Source: Palsa-504 sp963835775 | GTDB lineage: Bacteria; Actinomycetota; Actinomycetes; Streptosporangiales; Streptosporangiaceae | Length of the DNA stretch: 64,000 bases | Direction: 5' to 3' | NCBI GenBank assembly: GCA_963835775.1 | Contig: CAWIHB010000013.1 | Coordinates: 246,845 to 310,844 of the forward strand | Part shown: piece by piece, positions 26,846 through 36,680 of the stretch | Layout: every line of letters begins with the position of its first letter | How positions within the stretch are numbered: position 1 is the stretch's first letter | Notes under the pieces: model-generated | Told to the model about the DNA's origin: nothing | Database searches by the model: none | What the model saw: only the letters and a program-made list of their open reading frames with translations | Program-made: the position numbers and the translations under genes

Positions 26846-28027
26846 TCAGGCCGCGGGCCGGTCACGGTGCTTGTCCACGCCGACCGTGGCGCCCTCCTGG
26901 ACGGTGACGTTCTTGTCCAGGATGGCGTTGCGGACGATGGCGTGGCGGCCGACGCGGGAATTGTGCAAGATCACCGCATGGTCCACCTGGGACCAGCTGT
27001 CTATCCGGGTTCCCGGCGACAAGATGGAGTTGCGAACCAGCCCCCCGGAGACGATGACACCGTTGCTGACCACGCTATTGACTGCCCGTCCCACCCGGTC
27101 GCCGTCGTCATGCACGAACTTGGCCGGCGGCTGGGCAGGCACCCGGGTCCGGATCGGCCAGCGGTCGTTGTAGAGGTTGAACGTCGGCACGGTCGCGCAC
27201 AAGTCCATGTGCGCGGCGAAATAGGAATCGATCGTCCCCACGTCCCGCCAGTAGCCCCGGTCGCCCGGGCCGGCGCCGGGAACCTCGTTGGCCATGAAGT
27301 CATAGGCGTGCGCGGCGCGCTGGGCTACCAGCATCGGGATGATGTCCCCGCCGATGCTGTGTCGGCTGCCCTCGTCGGCTGCGTCCTTAGCCAGTGCCTC
27401 CACCAGCACATCGCGGCCGAACACATAGATGCCCATCGACGCCAGCGCCTGGTCCGAGTGGCCGGGGCGGCCCGGCGGATCGGCGGGCTTTTCCCAGAAC
27501 GCCTCGATGCGGTGGCCGCCAGGCGCGGTCTGCACTACGCCAAAGCCGGTCGCCTCCGCCCGCGGCACCGGGAGCACCGCGACCGTGACCCCCGCCCCCC
27601 AGGCGGTGTGCTGGCCGATCATCTGTGCCGGGTCCATCCGGTACACATGATCGGCCCCGGCCACCACCACCAGGTCGGGCCGGTCCTGTTCGATCAGGTG
27701 CAGCGACTGGTAGACCGCATCCGCCGAACCGGTCTGCCAGCGCGGGCCCAGCCGCTGCTGCGCCGGCACCGGCATCACGTAGTCATCCAGCAGGCTGCTT
27801 AGCCGCCAAGCAGCGGCCAGGTGCCGGTCCAGGCTGAGGCTTTTGTACTGGGTGAGCACGCAGACCCGGCGGATACCAGCATTGACCAGGTTGGACAACG
27901 CAAAATCAACCAGCCGGTACACCCCGCCGAACGGCACCGCCGACGGGGAACGGTGCGCGGTCAGCGGGACGAGCCGCTTCCCCGCCCCGCCCGCCAAGAC
28001 AATGCCCAGAACCCGCTCGCCAGCCAT
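26846..28027 (-). CDS. glgC: Glucose-1-phosphate adenylyltransferase (ADP-glucose pyrophosphorylase) homologue
   Basis: About 393 residues from the ATG at 28027. The N-terminal nucleotidyltransferase domain has LAGGAGKRLVPLT, YRLVDFALSNLVNAG, GSADAVYQSL, the metal-binding ADHVYRMD and WRDVGTIDSY. The C-terminal part is a left-handed beta-helix (NSVVSNGVIVSGG...ILDKNVTVQEGATVG). It should make ADP-glucose for glycogen or trehalose. Odd point: the segment usually reading RAKPAVPFGG is RSPSAVPFGG, so the lysine linked to effector binding in the E. coli enzyme is missing. No other glycogen gene is nearby, though a phosphoglucomutase end is at the right edge of the window. Confidence 0.9.
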   Translation of the reverse strand: MAGERVLGIVLAGGAGKRLVPLTAHRSPSAVPFGGVYRLVDFALSNLVNAGIRRVCVLTQYKSLSLDRHLAAAWRLSSLLDDYVMPVPAQQRLGPRWQTGSADAVYQSLHLIEQDRPDLVVVAGADHVYRMDPAQMIGQHTAWGAGVTVAVLPVPRAEATGFGVVQTAPGGHRIEAFWEKPADPPGRPGHSDQALASMGIYVFGRDVLVEALAKDAADEGSRHSIGGDIIPMLVAQRAAHAYDFMANEVPGAGPGDRGYWRDVGTIDSYFAAHMDLCATVPTFNLYNDRWPIRTRVPAQPPAKFVHDDGDRVGRAVNSVVSNGVIVSGGLVRNSILSPGTRIDSWSQVDHAVILHNSRVGRHAIVRNAILDKNVTVQEGATVGVDKHRDRPAA

Positions 28028-28630
28028 ACTCCTGTCCCATCGCCGCTCATGAACGCCGGACGACACACAGCCCTCCACAGGCCAGCGTCACCCACAACGC
28101 CCCATCATCGGCTAGCACCGCACGCCAACTGCAAGGGACCAACGTCCCGACCTGCACAGGCGGGCGCAGAACGACCTTCCAGGCGCATTCGCCGCAGCCG
28201 ACACCGGCCCGTGAGAGCGGGCCATAAGGCAGGCGTACACGGTGATTGACCCCGGGTACGGCAGCTCTGCACATGGCGGAACGCACGCGCCCGACGACAA
28301 AAGGCCCGGCTGCATGGCTATTCATGGCTATCCCGCCAGGACAACACCCGGTTCTGCCGCGATGATCGCGATCATGGTGGTGGTGTCATCAGGTATCCGT
28401 AGATAGAAACGTTGAAGGCGGCAACGTGTCAGCGGATGGCCGCCGGATGGGGAAAGGTTCGATTTCGGCCCACGGGCGGGCCCGGCTCCCGTCCGCGCAG
28501 GCTGAGTTGACTTTCGGTGCCTGCGCATCCCTCCGTCCTCTCCGCGTTGGCCGGTTGACGCTGCTCGACGCGGCCGCCAGTTGAGCCGATAATGCGAGCG
28601 ATGCCGCACGTGGGAAGGGGAGGGTACGGC
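28028..28630. other. Intergenic stretch, no gene seen
   Basis: About 600 bases upstream of both glgC and the small membrane protein gene (divergent). Presumably contains both promoters, but no clear -35/-10 pair, repeat or RNA could be singled out. Confidence 0.4.
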
Positions 28631-29002
28631 ATGGAATTAGTTCTGGAACTCTTCGGCACCCTGCTGGTCATACTCGGCATCGGCGCCGGCGTCTGGGCAA
28701 TCGCCACCGGTCACATCTACGGCACTTTCAAGGCCGCGACGGAGAACCCACTGTTCGCGCTTGCGGCCATCGCCGGGATCCTGTTCGTGGTGGCCGGGCT
28801 CACCCTCGGGAACCTCTCGCTCTCCGGAGCCGTCCACAACTTCGAGAACGGTGTCGGCTGGGTTCTCACCATCGGTGGCATTCTGCTGGTGGTGGCTTTG
28901 GTGATCGGCATCACGCAGGACCGGATTAAGACCGCACGCAAGGCCAGGGCTTCAGCGCAGCCGGGTAGTGAGCCGATGGCAGACGAGCCGGACAAGCCTT
29001 AA
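28631..29002 (+). CDS. Small three-helix membrane protein, unknown function
   Basis: About 123 residues from the ATG at 28631 behind GGGGAGGG. Hydrophobic segments are at about 4-28, 40-60 and 73-97, followed by a short charged tail (QDRIKTARKARA...DEPDKP). Codon use and the ribosome-binding site support it as real. I do not recognise a family. Confidence 0.65.
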   Translation: MELVLELFGTLLVILGIGAGVWAIATGHIYGTFKAATENPLFALAAIAGILFVVAGLTLGNLSLSGAVHNFENGVGWVLTIGGILLVVALVIGITQDRIKTARKARASAQPGSEPMADEPDKP

Positions 29003-29133
29003 GGCCGCCGCCCTGCCCACTTCCTGCAGTCAGGTGGATGCGCCGACGCCAAGGTGCGGCCTGGCCGCATAACCATCCATCGTCACCCGGCGTTTCGCTA
29101 GGCGGGGAGCCTGGACCGCCGGCCCTGCCGCTG

Positions 29134-30018
29134 TCAGGTTTGCAGTGGCATCAGCTCGCGGGTGAAGTCACTGAGGAAGTCATCGAGCGATGCCGGCGGT
29201 GCCGCGGGCCGGACGACGAACTTGCTGATCCCGGCCAGAACGTACTGCTCGATCGCCCGATTGGCCGCTGCCCAGCCCACAGGGACGAGCGCGGCGGGGT
29301 CGCAGCCGGGCCGGCGCTGGCCTATGGCGGCAGCCAGGTCAGCAGGAACACCACCGGATGCGACCGCAAGGCTGATCCCGAAGTGGTCGGCCTCAACCTC
29401 TCGGCCCGCAGCCGAGGCGGCAGCCTGGATGGTTTCCCGCGCTGCCCGCGCCTCCTCGGGGGCCAGCAAGCTGCCCAGCCATCCGTCGGCAAGCCGGCCA
29501 ACGCGGCTCAGCGCACCTGGGGCGCTGCCGCCTAGCCAGATATCCAGCGGCTTGGCCGGCAGCGGCCCGATGTGCGCACCATCGACGGTGAAGAACTCGC
29601 CGCGGAAAGACACCTGTTCTTGCGTCAGCAGCAGCCTGATCAGCCGCAGCGACTCCTCAAACACCGCGGCGCGCCGCCCGGCGGGAACCTCGAACAGTCC
29701 CCGCTCGCCGGCCCGGGCGGGCTGCAGGCCGAACACGGGCAGCACCCGTCCGGGTGCCAGCCCAGCCAACGATGCCAGGTGCTTGGCTACCAGCACCGGA
29801 TGGCGGCCGGGCAGCACCGCAACACCGGTCCCGACCTTCAGCCGTGAGGTACGCGACAGCGCGTACGCCATGCCAGCGAACGGCTCAACAAGGGAGCCAA
29901 ACACCATCTCCGACAGCCACAGCGAATCCACACCCAGCGCTTCCACACGATCGACCGCATCGCCGAATACCGCAGGCACGGCAGCCGGGCCCAGTGAAAC
30001 ACCGATCCTGACCTTCAT
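29134..30018 (-). CDS. LLM-class flavin/F420-dependent oxidoreductase
   Basis: About 294 residues from the ATG at 30018; GGAGG lies just before it. The luciferase-like barrel is evident: VRIGVSLGPAAVPAVF, LGVDSLWLSEMVFG, LKVGTGVAVLPGRHPVLVAKHLASLAGLAPGR, DIWLGGSAPGALSRVGRLADGWLG. These enzymes oxidise or reduce small organic molecules using reduced flavin or F420. Second LLM gene in the window; the two are not close paralogues. No partner gene is obvious. Confidence 0.92.
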   Translation of the reverse strand: MKVRIGVSLGPAAVPAVFGDAVDRVEALGVDSLWLSEMVFGSLVEPFAGMAYALSRTSRLKVGTGVAVLPGRHPVLVAKHLASLAGLAPGRVLPVFGLQPARAGERGLFEVPAGRRAAVFEESLRLIRLLLTQEQVSFRGEFFTVDGAHIGPLPAKPLDIWLGGSAPGALSRVGRLADGWLGSLLAPEEARAARETIQAAASAAGREVEADHFGISLAVASGGVPADLAAAIGQRRPGCDPAALVPVGWAAANRAIEQYVLAGISKFVVRPAAPPASLDDFLSDFTRELMPLQT

Positions 30019-30116
30019 GCCTCCATCCGACCACGAGCCGACCCGAGCCAGGACCCCGGCACCAAGACCACGGCCCAACGATCAGCGTTGCCCCCCACGC
30101 CAACACGATTGCCCAG

Positions 30117-30594
30117 GTGAGGGTAGCGGATCAGCCAGGGCCAGGCAGCCTGGTCCGCCTCTCCGAGGAGATCGGTGCCCAGGGATACACGGGCAGCAAA
30201 GCCAACGTCCGGGACTACATCCGCCGCTACACCACATGGGCGCGGGCATACTCCGCCACCCCGCCACCGCCGTCGGTCCGCGATACGGTCTGGATCACCC
30301 GCCCCCCCGACGGCCTCGATGAGGAAACCCGCTCGCAGTTGCGTGCCATTCTGGGCCGCTGCCCCGAACTGGACGCCCTGCACGACTGCGTCCGCGGCTT
30401 CGCCGTCATGGTGACCGGCCGCCGCGGTGGCCGGCTCCCGGATGGCTCACCCGGGCCCGCGCCACCGGCCTGCCCGGCCTGAACTCCTTCGTCACCGGCA
30501 TCGAGCACGACCTCGCGGCCGTCACCGCAGGCCTGACCCAGCCGTGGAACTCCGGCCTGATGGAAGGCCACGTCAACCGCATCTTGATGGTGCC
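30117..30594 (+). pseudogene. ISL3-family transposase, C-terminal remnant with frameshift
   Basis: The frame reads LSEEIGAQGYTGSKANVRDYIRRY, then RSQLRAILGRCPELDALHDCVRGFAVMV and GRLPD. One base is missing near 30442. In the next frame it continues WLTRARATGLPGLNSFVTGIEHDL, AAVTAGLTQPWNSGLMEGHVNRI and then loses similarity at about 30594. WNSG..EGHVNRIK is the signature end of ISL3 transposases, with the catalytic Glu. The N-terminal half and the last residues are missing, so this is a dead fragment. Confidence 0.78.
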
Positions 30595-30732
30595 GGGCCT
30601 GCAAAGCGGCCCAGACCAGATATCAGCGGCCGTTGCTGGGGCCGTGCCCGCTGCCCGGCGGGATGCAGGTTCAGGTCGATCCCCCTCAGGGCCGGAGCCC
30701 GTTCCGCGCGCCGCGACGCCGGGCTGGGCTGG

Positions 30733-33363
30733 TCAGCGGCCGGGCAGCGTCACGGCGAAGAACTGCTGGCTTTGCTGGGTGGTGATCGAGGCGATGCCGA
30801 TCACCGCCTGGCCGGCCGGGGCGAGCGCGTCGATCTGGTGGGCACCGCCCTTCGGGCTGCCGGTGAGACCGTTCGCCGTCTCTCGCAGCCAGGTGGTGCC
30901 GCTGGCCGAGGTCCAGATCGCCGCGCGTTGCTGTCCCGCGCTGCCAAACTGGGCGGCCGCGGCGAAGCCGTCGGCGCCCGCGGTCAACGCGGTGAACGCC
31001 ATGGCCGCGCCGGGTGCGCTGAACGGCACCCGGGTCCAGGTGGCGCCGCCGTCGGCCGAGATTTCGGCGAGCGGCATGCTGCCGAGGGCGGTCGTCTCCT
31101 GGCCCAGGGCGGCGGCATGGTTCCCGTTGATCGCGACCTGCTGGAGCATGCCGCCCGAGGCGCCCGCTGGCAGCGGCAAGACGATCGCCGTCCAGCTGCG
31201 GCCGTTGGCGCTTGTCCATACTGCCGGCTGGCCGTCGTGTGACCCGGCCGCCACGAAGCCGTGCGCACCTGCGGCGACCGCGAACACCCGGCTGGAATCC
31301 ACTCACGTCGTTCACGTCGCGTGCGCGGGTCCAGGAGGTCAGGTCGGGCGACCACCACACGCCGGCCACGGAGGCCTGGCCCCGAGCGGGGAGCTTGCCG
31401 ACGATGACATACCCGGCGGGCCCCGCCGCGGCGACGGCGGCGGTCACGCCGGCCAGGTCATCGGCGGCCGGGCCGTCCGGCTGCCAGGTGGTGCCGTTGG
31501 CGGAGGTGAACACGGCCGGGCCCGGCGCGCCGACGGCGAGCCAGCCGGCGCGCCCGTGCGTCACCGCGGTCAGCGTCCTCAGGCTCTGGCCGGCGGAGAC
31601 CTGCGCTAGCGACGTGACCAGGGACCAGGGATGGCCGGCCGCCTTCCGCCACACCGCCGGGTAGCCGTCCGCGCTGCCCACGGCCACCTGCTGGCCGCCC
31701 GCTGCCGCCAGTCCGTTGACCGTCAGCGCGGGCACGACGGCGCCGGGGATGCCCGTCAGCGAGATCTGCCGCACCATGCCGTTCCCGGCAATTGCCTCCA
31801 GGAATGCTGGCCGTTGGCTGACCTTGCTGGCGGCCGTGGAGCCGATGGCGATGATGGTGCCGCCCGAGGCGATCGTCGCACCCGACACCCTCTCGCTGGC
31901 GGCGGCGCCGAGCGGGGCCGTCGGCTGCCAGGAGGTCCCGGTGCCGGTGCTGGTGTACGCCAGGATCCGCCCCGTGGCGCTGCCGCCGGTGACGACGAAG
32001 CCATAGCCGCTGCCCTTCACCAGGCTGGGGCTCCACCCACCGGCCGCCGCAATGGTGGCCGCGTAGTGCCAGGCCCGCCCGTTCGGGGAAAAGTAAGCTA
32101 CGCCGTCGCCGCGGCCGCTCGATGAGCGGCCCGGCCTGACCGCGACCAGCCCGGACCGGTCGAATCCCACGCCGGCGATCCGGGTGCCGGCCCCATGGCC
32201 AGCCGGAACGGTCACCGGGGTCCACGTGGATCCGCCGTCAGTGCTCAGCCAGGCAGCGGAGTAACTCCTGCTGCGGCAAGTCGCGGTCCGCGTCCGGCGA
32301 TGGAGGGTCTTCGGCACCGGCGAGCACCTGCGGTCAGTGACCGTGCCGGACATTACCGTGTCCTCGCCGCGCGAGGTGATGTAGGAGATGCTTCGCACTG
32401 CCTGGCCGTGGCGGGCCAGGCCCAGTTGCGCGGCCGTCTTCCGTTGCCAGGTCAGGCCGTCGCGGGAAGTCCAGATCACCCCCTGTGCCGCGCCGTTCCC
32501 GCCTCTAGCCACGCCGCCCGCCAGGAAGCCATCGGACGTGCTGTTCAGCACCCACATCTGGTCGCCGGGCAGCACCGGGGTGATGCCATGGGCGCGCGAA
32601 AGCGTCCAGGACAGGCCATCGGGGCTGGTCCAGGTGGCCTGCGGGCCAACCGCCAGCCACCCGCCGGGACCGCCGGCCACCCGGGCAGCCGGATAGCCCA
32701 CCGGGGGCTGGCCCCCGCCCGGCCCGCGGACCGGGGCCAGCCGCCACGTGGTCCCGCCATCGGTGGACACGAAGAACTGCTGGCGTACCACGCTGCCGGT
32801 GGCCTGTGAGCCTATTGCGACGATCGTGTTCCGGGAGGCGACGATGCGGCCGATAGCGGCGAAGACGCCGCGCTGCTGCTGCCCGGGATACGTGAGTGCA
32901 GGTAGCGGCGCCGGTGCTGCAGAACCGGCCTGGTAGCTTTGCTGGCCGGCGGCCGCCCGGCTCCATCCCGGGCTGTGGCGTGTCAGTGGCGCGAGCACCA
33001 GGACGGCGGCCGCAAACAGCGGCGCGATGACCGCCGCCGCCACGATTGCCGTGCGACGGCGCGCGGGCCTGCGCCCGGCGCCCCGCCAGGGCTCACGGAG
33101 CCCGGTGCCGCCTGGGTCGCGGAGAGACGCGAGCCAAGGCCGGATGCGGGCAGCGCCGGGCGGCGGAGGGCCTTCGGTACCGGCGAGCACCTGCTCCCCC
33201 CCATCCCACTCCTCGCCGCCGCCCACTCCTGGCCATCCCCACTCCTGGCCATCGCCCTCCCACCATTCGGGTGGCTGACCGCCGGCAGCCGACGCCGCTG
33301 CCAGGCCCGGCACCGGCCCGGCGGATACGGGTGCACCGAGCGGGACCGGCCCTGGCCTGTCAT
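30733..33363 (-). pseudogene. Membrane-anchored sialidase-like (Asp-box) beta-propeller protein, frameshifted
   Basis: A hydrophobic anchor (AIVAAAVIAPLFAAAVLVLA, about 33056-32983) is followed by a long outer domain. At least nine repeats of the S-x-D/N-G-x-T/S-W type are visible (VSTDGGTTW, TSPDGLSW, TSRDGLTW, LSTDGGSTW, SPNGRAW, TSANGTTW, TSANGRSW, SADGGATW, TSASGTTW), as in BNR/sialidase-like propellers. After RDVNDVS (about 31303) the frame shifts by one base and resumes at VDSSRVFAVAAGAHGF to a clean stop at 30733. The N-terminal start is unclear; ATG 33363 would need another one-base correction. Probably a cell-surface protein; ligand unknown. It follows the MFS gene. Confidence 0.68.
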
Positions 33364-33489
33364 GGTCCGCGCGCAGCGGCTGGCCCTGCGCCGCGCTGCC
33401 GGCCCAGGCGATCCCGGCTCCATCCCCCGGGCGCCCGGGTCGCTGCCATGCCCTGGACGTCAGCGATTTCGCTGGTTCTCCGACCCGGT

Positions 33490-34953
33490 TCAGTTTCGGT
33501 TCTGGCGCGGCTGGGTGAGGGGGCCGGTCGGCGGGCCACCAGTAGGGGGCGCTGGGCGCGTTGCGGGCGTGCCGGGGGTGGGTGGCTTCGGTGAGTGGTT
33601 GCGGCGGGGGGCCGCGGTGGGGTTGCTGGGGGTGGCCCAGGGCGAGCAGCTGCTGGATGGGCGCCGGGGCCGGGCAGCCGGGGCGGGCTGGGGGTGCCAG
33701 CGGCGGGCGCAGGCGACTGAGACGCACATGACGCCCAGGGGGACGACGACGAACACCGATGCGGCGAAGATGCCGTGGGAGCGGCTGTAGATGCCGAACC
33801 CCAGGGCGATGGGCACGAAGGCGCCGTAGCCGAGGGTGCTGACGACCGAGGAGGCGCCGGCCCGGATGGTGGAGGGCATGGCGTCGTGCAGGTAGCGGGT
33901 CAGGGCGATGTTCAGGACGGTGACCCCGAAGATCGTGGCGACCTGGGCGGCGGCCACCACGCGCGGGTCGTGGGCGAACAGGCCGAAGGCGATCACCAGC
34001 GTGCCGAGCCCGGCCGCAAGCACCGTGCGGCCGCCGCGCAGCCAGGCGGCGAGCGCGCCGCCGCCCCAGGCGCCGCAGTACATCAGCGCGCACGCCGGGC
34101 CGTACCACAGCACCGGCAGTGCCAGCCCGAGGTACCACAGCTGGTAGAACTCGATCAGCAGCCGCATCACCACGCAGTTGGCCACCAGCGCGGCCACGAT
34201 CCAGCCGACGCTGCCCGCCGTCGTGCCGCGGGCGATCTGGCCCAGGTGGGCCCCCAGGTGCGGCCGGGGCGCGGCGCGGTGCAGGCTGGGCTCGCGGAAC
34301 CGGGCCAAGGTGAGGAACGCACCGCAGGTGACCGGGATCGTCAGGAAGTACTCGGCCCGCAGGCTGAAATAACGGGCGACCACCGCGGAGGCCAGCGCAC
34401 TGGTGATGAACGCCGCGGCCTCGAACATCTGCACCCGGCCGTAGCACCGCTCAAAGGCCCCCGCCGACCCGGTCTCCTCCAGCACCACGTCGTAGACAGC
34501 CGAATCGTAGGTCCCCGCGTACGCGGCGTAGAACAGGCCCCAGACCGAGATCCCGGTGGCATAGGCGGCCAGGCCATGGCTGAGCCCGCAGACCACCGAA
34601 CTGCCGATCAGCGCACAGGTGGCGATGTACAGCACGCCCTTGCGGCTCCACCGGTCCGCCAGCACGCCCAGCGGAATGTTCGCCGTCATCATCACCACGA
34701 TGTACACCAGCGTGGCGACCGTGATCAGGTAGTCATTCAGGCCCACCGACCGCATGAACAGCTTCTCAACCGAATACCACAACACGAAACTGTGAATGAA
34801 CCCGGTCGCATACAACGGCCGCAGCCGCCGGCCCACCGGCCCAGCCACCGGCGTGTCCTTGACAAGCACCACGACACCAGCGTGCGCCAGCCCGCTTGCA
34901 CCGACCTTGACACCAACCTTGCACCGCAGATCGGGGGGCTGAGGAGGATTCAT
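33490..34953 (-). CDS. Major facilitator superfamily transporter
   Basis: About 487 residues from the ATG at 34953; the start is uncertain because no clear ribosome-binding site precedes it, and a later GTG or GTC near the first helix is possible. Around ten to twelve hydrophobic segments run from FIHSFVLWYSVEKLF through FVVVPLGVMCVSVA. The loop LADRWSRKG between helices 2 and 3 matches the MFS motif A region. The last 60 residues are a Pro/Thr/Arg-rich tail with no membrane character, possibly out of frame. Substrate unknown. Confidence 0.8.
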   Translation of the reverse strand: MNPPQPPDLRCKVGVKVGASGLAHAGVVVLVKDTPVAGPVGRRLRPLYATGFIHSFVLWYSVEKLFMRSVGLNDYLITVATLVYIVVMMTANIPLGVLADRWSRKGVLYIATCALIGSSVVCGLSHGLAAYATGISVWGLFYAAYAGTYDSAVYDVVLEETGSAGAFERCYGRVQMFEAAAFITSALASAVVARYFSLRAEYFLTIPVTCGAFLTLARFREPSLHRAAPRPHLGAHLGQIARGTTAGSVGWIVAALVANCVVMRLLIEFYQLWYLGLALPVLWYGPACALMYCGAWGGGALAAWLRGGRTVLAAGLGTLVIAFGLFAHDPRVVAAAQVATIFGVTVLNIALTRYLHDAMPSTIRAGASSVVSTLGYGAFVPIALGFGIYSRSHGIFAASVFVVVPLGVMCVSVACARRWHPQPAPAARPRRPSSSCSPWATPSNPTAAPRRNHSPKPPTPGTPATRPAPPTGGPPTGPLTQPRQNRN

Positions 34954-35813
34954 GGAGCCGTTGGCGCAAGCGATGATCTTTAACACGCGACCACGTCGCC
35001 GGCTCCGTAGTCGATGCCATTCGTGATTGACCGTCTGGGTGATGAGGGCGGCGACGGCCTGCTGCGCTCAGTCCCGCCTGCGGTGATGGCATCGGCCACC
35101 GGGTCGCGCTCCAAGGGGTTGTCGGCGAGGCCGGTGTAGTCGGTCATCGAGGGGCTGCTCGCCGTGAGCGCAGGCGCTGCCCGCTGGCGCCGGGAGCCCG
35201 GGCCAGTTCCCGCCGGTTGTGGTCGTCGTCGTAGCGGGCGGTCACCTGGTGCCGTAGCGGGCGGCCAGATCGGCGGCGGACCAGCGTGGCCCGGACGGTG
35301 GACAACCGGGCGTGTTCACGCGGTGGTGACGGCTCACTGGGCCGAGCTACCCGGACAGCTTCCAGGCGGCACTGGGCAACTCGAGGAGGACCTCCAGGTC
35401 TTCCCTGGAAATCTGGCGCGTTGCAGCACTTGGTGTTGCTGCTGAACACCCATCGCAGGCCGGGGCGAGCGGGGCACCTGCTCCCTCCACAATCCCCAAA
35501 GTCGGCGGCACGTGGATACTGACCCCGGCGTGGCACCCAAGTGCCCCGACAGAGAAGTTCCAGGTAGACGGCTCGGCCATCCGCGATGGATGCCGGGCCG
35601 TTGATCATTTGACCGTCATTTGACCGTAGAATCCAGCGTCAAATCACCGGCGTCAAATCGCGTCAGATTTTGCTCTTGCCCGTCACCGTTCAAGCCTCGA
35701 TGTACGTAGCCGGGCCCGGCTGGTGTCGATGAGTTTGTGTCCTGTCCCATCGAGCCTGGTCCCGTCTCACGAGGCACGGGCCGCTGTCGGCTTCGCCGAC
35801 CACATGGCGCTGG
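34954..35813. other. Intergenic region with the fullest copy of a dispersed repeat
   Basis: No supported gene in about 860 bases. The right part (35553-35685) is copy A of the dispersed repeat also found at 43381, 45067 and 49886, described separately. The left part (34987-35540) shows only low-complexity frames. Confidence 0.5.
35553..35685. repeat. Dispersed repeat, copy A
   Basis: AAGTTCCAG-TAGACGGC followed by CGGCCATCCGCGA and CCGTTGATCATTTGACCGT matches copy B at 43381 nearly base for base. In this copy CATTTGACCGT is duplicated in tandem. The right end GGCGTCAAATCGCGTCA and TTTGCTCTTG recurs alone at 49886. The middle can form a hairpin (GCCATCC / GGATGGC type). It is intergenic and probably the end of a mobile element or a non-autonomous derivative. 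Confidence 0.7.
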
Positions 35814-36085
35814 TCACTTGCTCCCCGGCAGGAGCTTCTGGCAAGCCCGCTGCGCAGTCTGGAACTGCGGCGGCATGGCAGGGGCGCCCCCCGCCGACGA
35901 CTGCGGTGCGGGGGCGCCCGCCGACGACTGCGGTGCGGGGGCGGCGCCGGCCGCCGCCGCTACACGGAACGAGATAGTGCCGCCGTGGATGATGGGGTCG
36001 GGGAAGTTCGGTACCCCGTGTGAGCGCATGCACGCGGCGTACTGCAGAGCCTGGGTATCGAGCTTCCGCTGCAGCGCCGCACACC
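35814..36085 (-). pseudogene. C-terminal fragment of a secreted-type protein
   Basis: This frame reads CAALQRKLDTQALQYAACM, RSHGVPNFPDPIIHGGTISF and ends MPPQFQTAQRACQKLLPG. That pattern (YAxCMRxHGVPxFPDP ... FQxAxxACxxLLPG) is typical of small exported actinobacterial proteins of unknown role. Its own N-terminus with the signal peptide is absent. Upstream the sequence switches, in another frame, to a glycosyltransferase-like protein at about 36080, so a deletion or recombination joined two unrelated genes. A 27-base tandem duplication encodes APAPQSSAG twice. Confidence 0.6.
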
Positions 36086-36426
36086 CAATACCAGGCCCCG
36101 GTCCAGGATCCGCCGCGCCGGGCCCGCGCGCTCAGCATGAGGGTGATAGCCAGGTCGCAGCCCATGGCCAGCAGCACGAAGCTGTTCAGGTAACCGCCCG
36201 GCAGGCGGCCGGGCAGCCAGAAGACCAGGGCCGCCCCGGGCGGGTACTGCCACATCGGGTCGGCCACCGGGAACGCACCGTGAGACAGACAGCACGAGTA
36301 CCAGTGCTGGTAGATGCCGACGTCGCCGCTCATCCGCGGCGCCCTGTCGACCAGGTAAAACACCGTCCGCGTCGCGAGCCACACCGCCCACAGCGCGGCC
36401 GGCCGGGTGCCGATGCGTCTAGTCAT
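36076..36426 (-). pseudogene. N-terminal fragment of a GT87/DUF2029-type mannosyltransferase-like membrane protein
   Basis: Starting at ATG 36426 the frame reads AALWAVWLATRTVFYLVD, GDVGIYQHWY, DPMWQYPPGAALVFWLP and TGAWYWVCG. The acidic D...Y loop and MWQYPPGAALVF are characteristic of GT87 polyprenol-linked mannosyltransferases. These normally have about 400 residues; here only some 117 remain before the sequence runs into the secreted-protein fragment. It is therefore a truncated gene. Confidence 0.6.
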
Positions 36427-36536
36427 GAGCTCGCCGCTCCGCCACCGCCGGGATGGCGGCGGCCAAGCCGATGTCCCAGCCGAGTACGGTCCTGACCTTG
36501 GCCCGGGACTTCATGTCATCCGGTTGTAGCGCATGA

Positions 36537-36582
36537 CCGGTAACACCGCCGTGACATGTTCTGTCACTTCACTGTTACCTGG
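36537..36582. promoter_or_regulatory. Nested inverted repeat upstream of the GT87 fragment
   Basis: Outer arms GGTAACA/TGTTACC (36539-36545 and 36573-36579) enclose inner arms GTGACA-TGTTC-TGTCAC (36551-36556 and 36562-36567). The element lies between the end of the LuxR gene and the start of the GT87 fragment. It may be an operator or, less likely, a terminator, since no T-run follows on the minus strand. Confidence 0.5.
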
Positions 36583-36680
36583 CCGGGGAGGGCGAAGACT
36601 TTGACCAGGCGGAGGAGCCGCATTTCGGCCGCACCGCCGAACGGCTGCATCTGACACGGGCGCCTCCTTCGGCTCGCCGG

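Noticed and set aside
30686..34447. A 1253-codon open frame on the minus strand
   Set aside because: Its first third lies over the MFS gene in another frame and is Arg/Pro-rich; only the propeller part carries real motifs.
33775..34983. A 402-codon open frame opposite the MFS gene
   Set aside because: Low-complexity antisense frame produced by high GC3; no family features.
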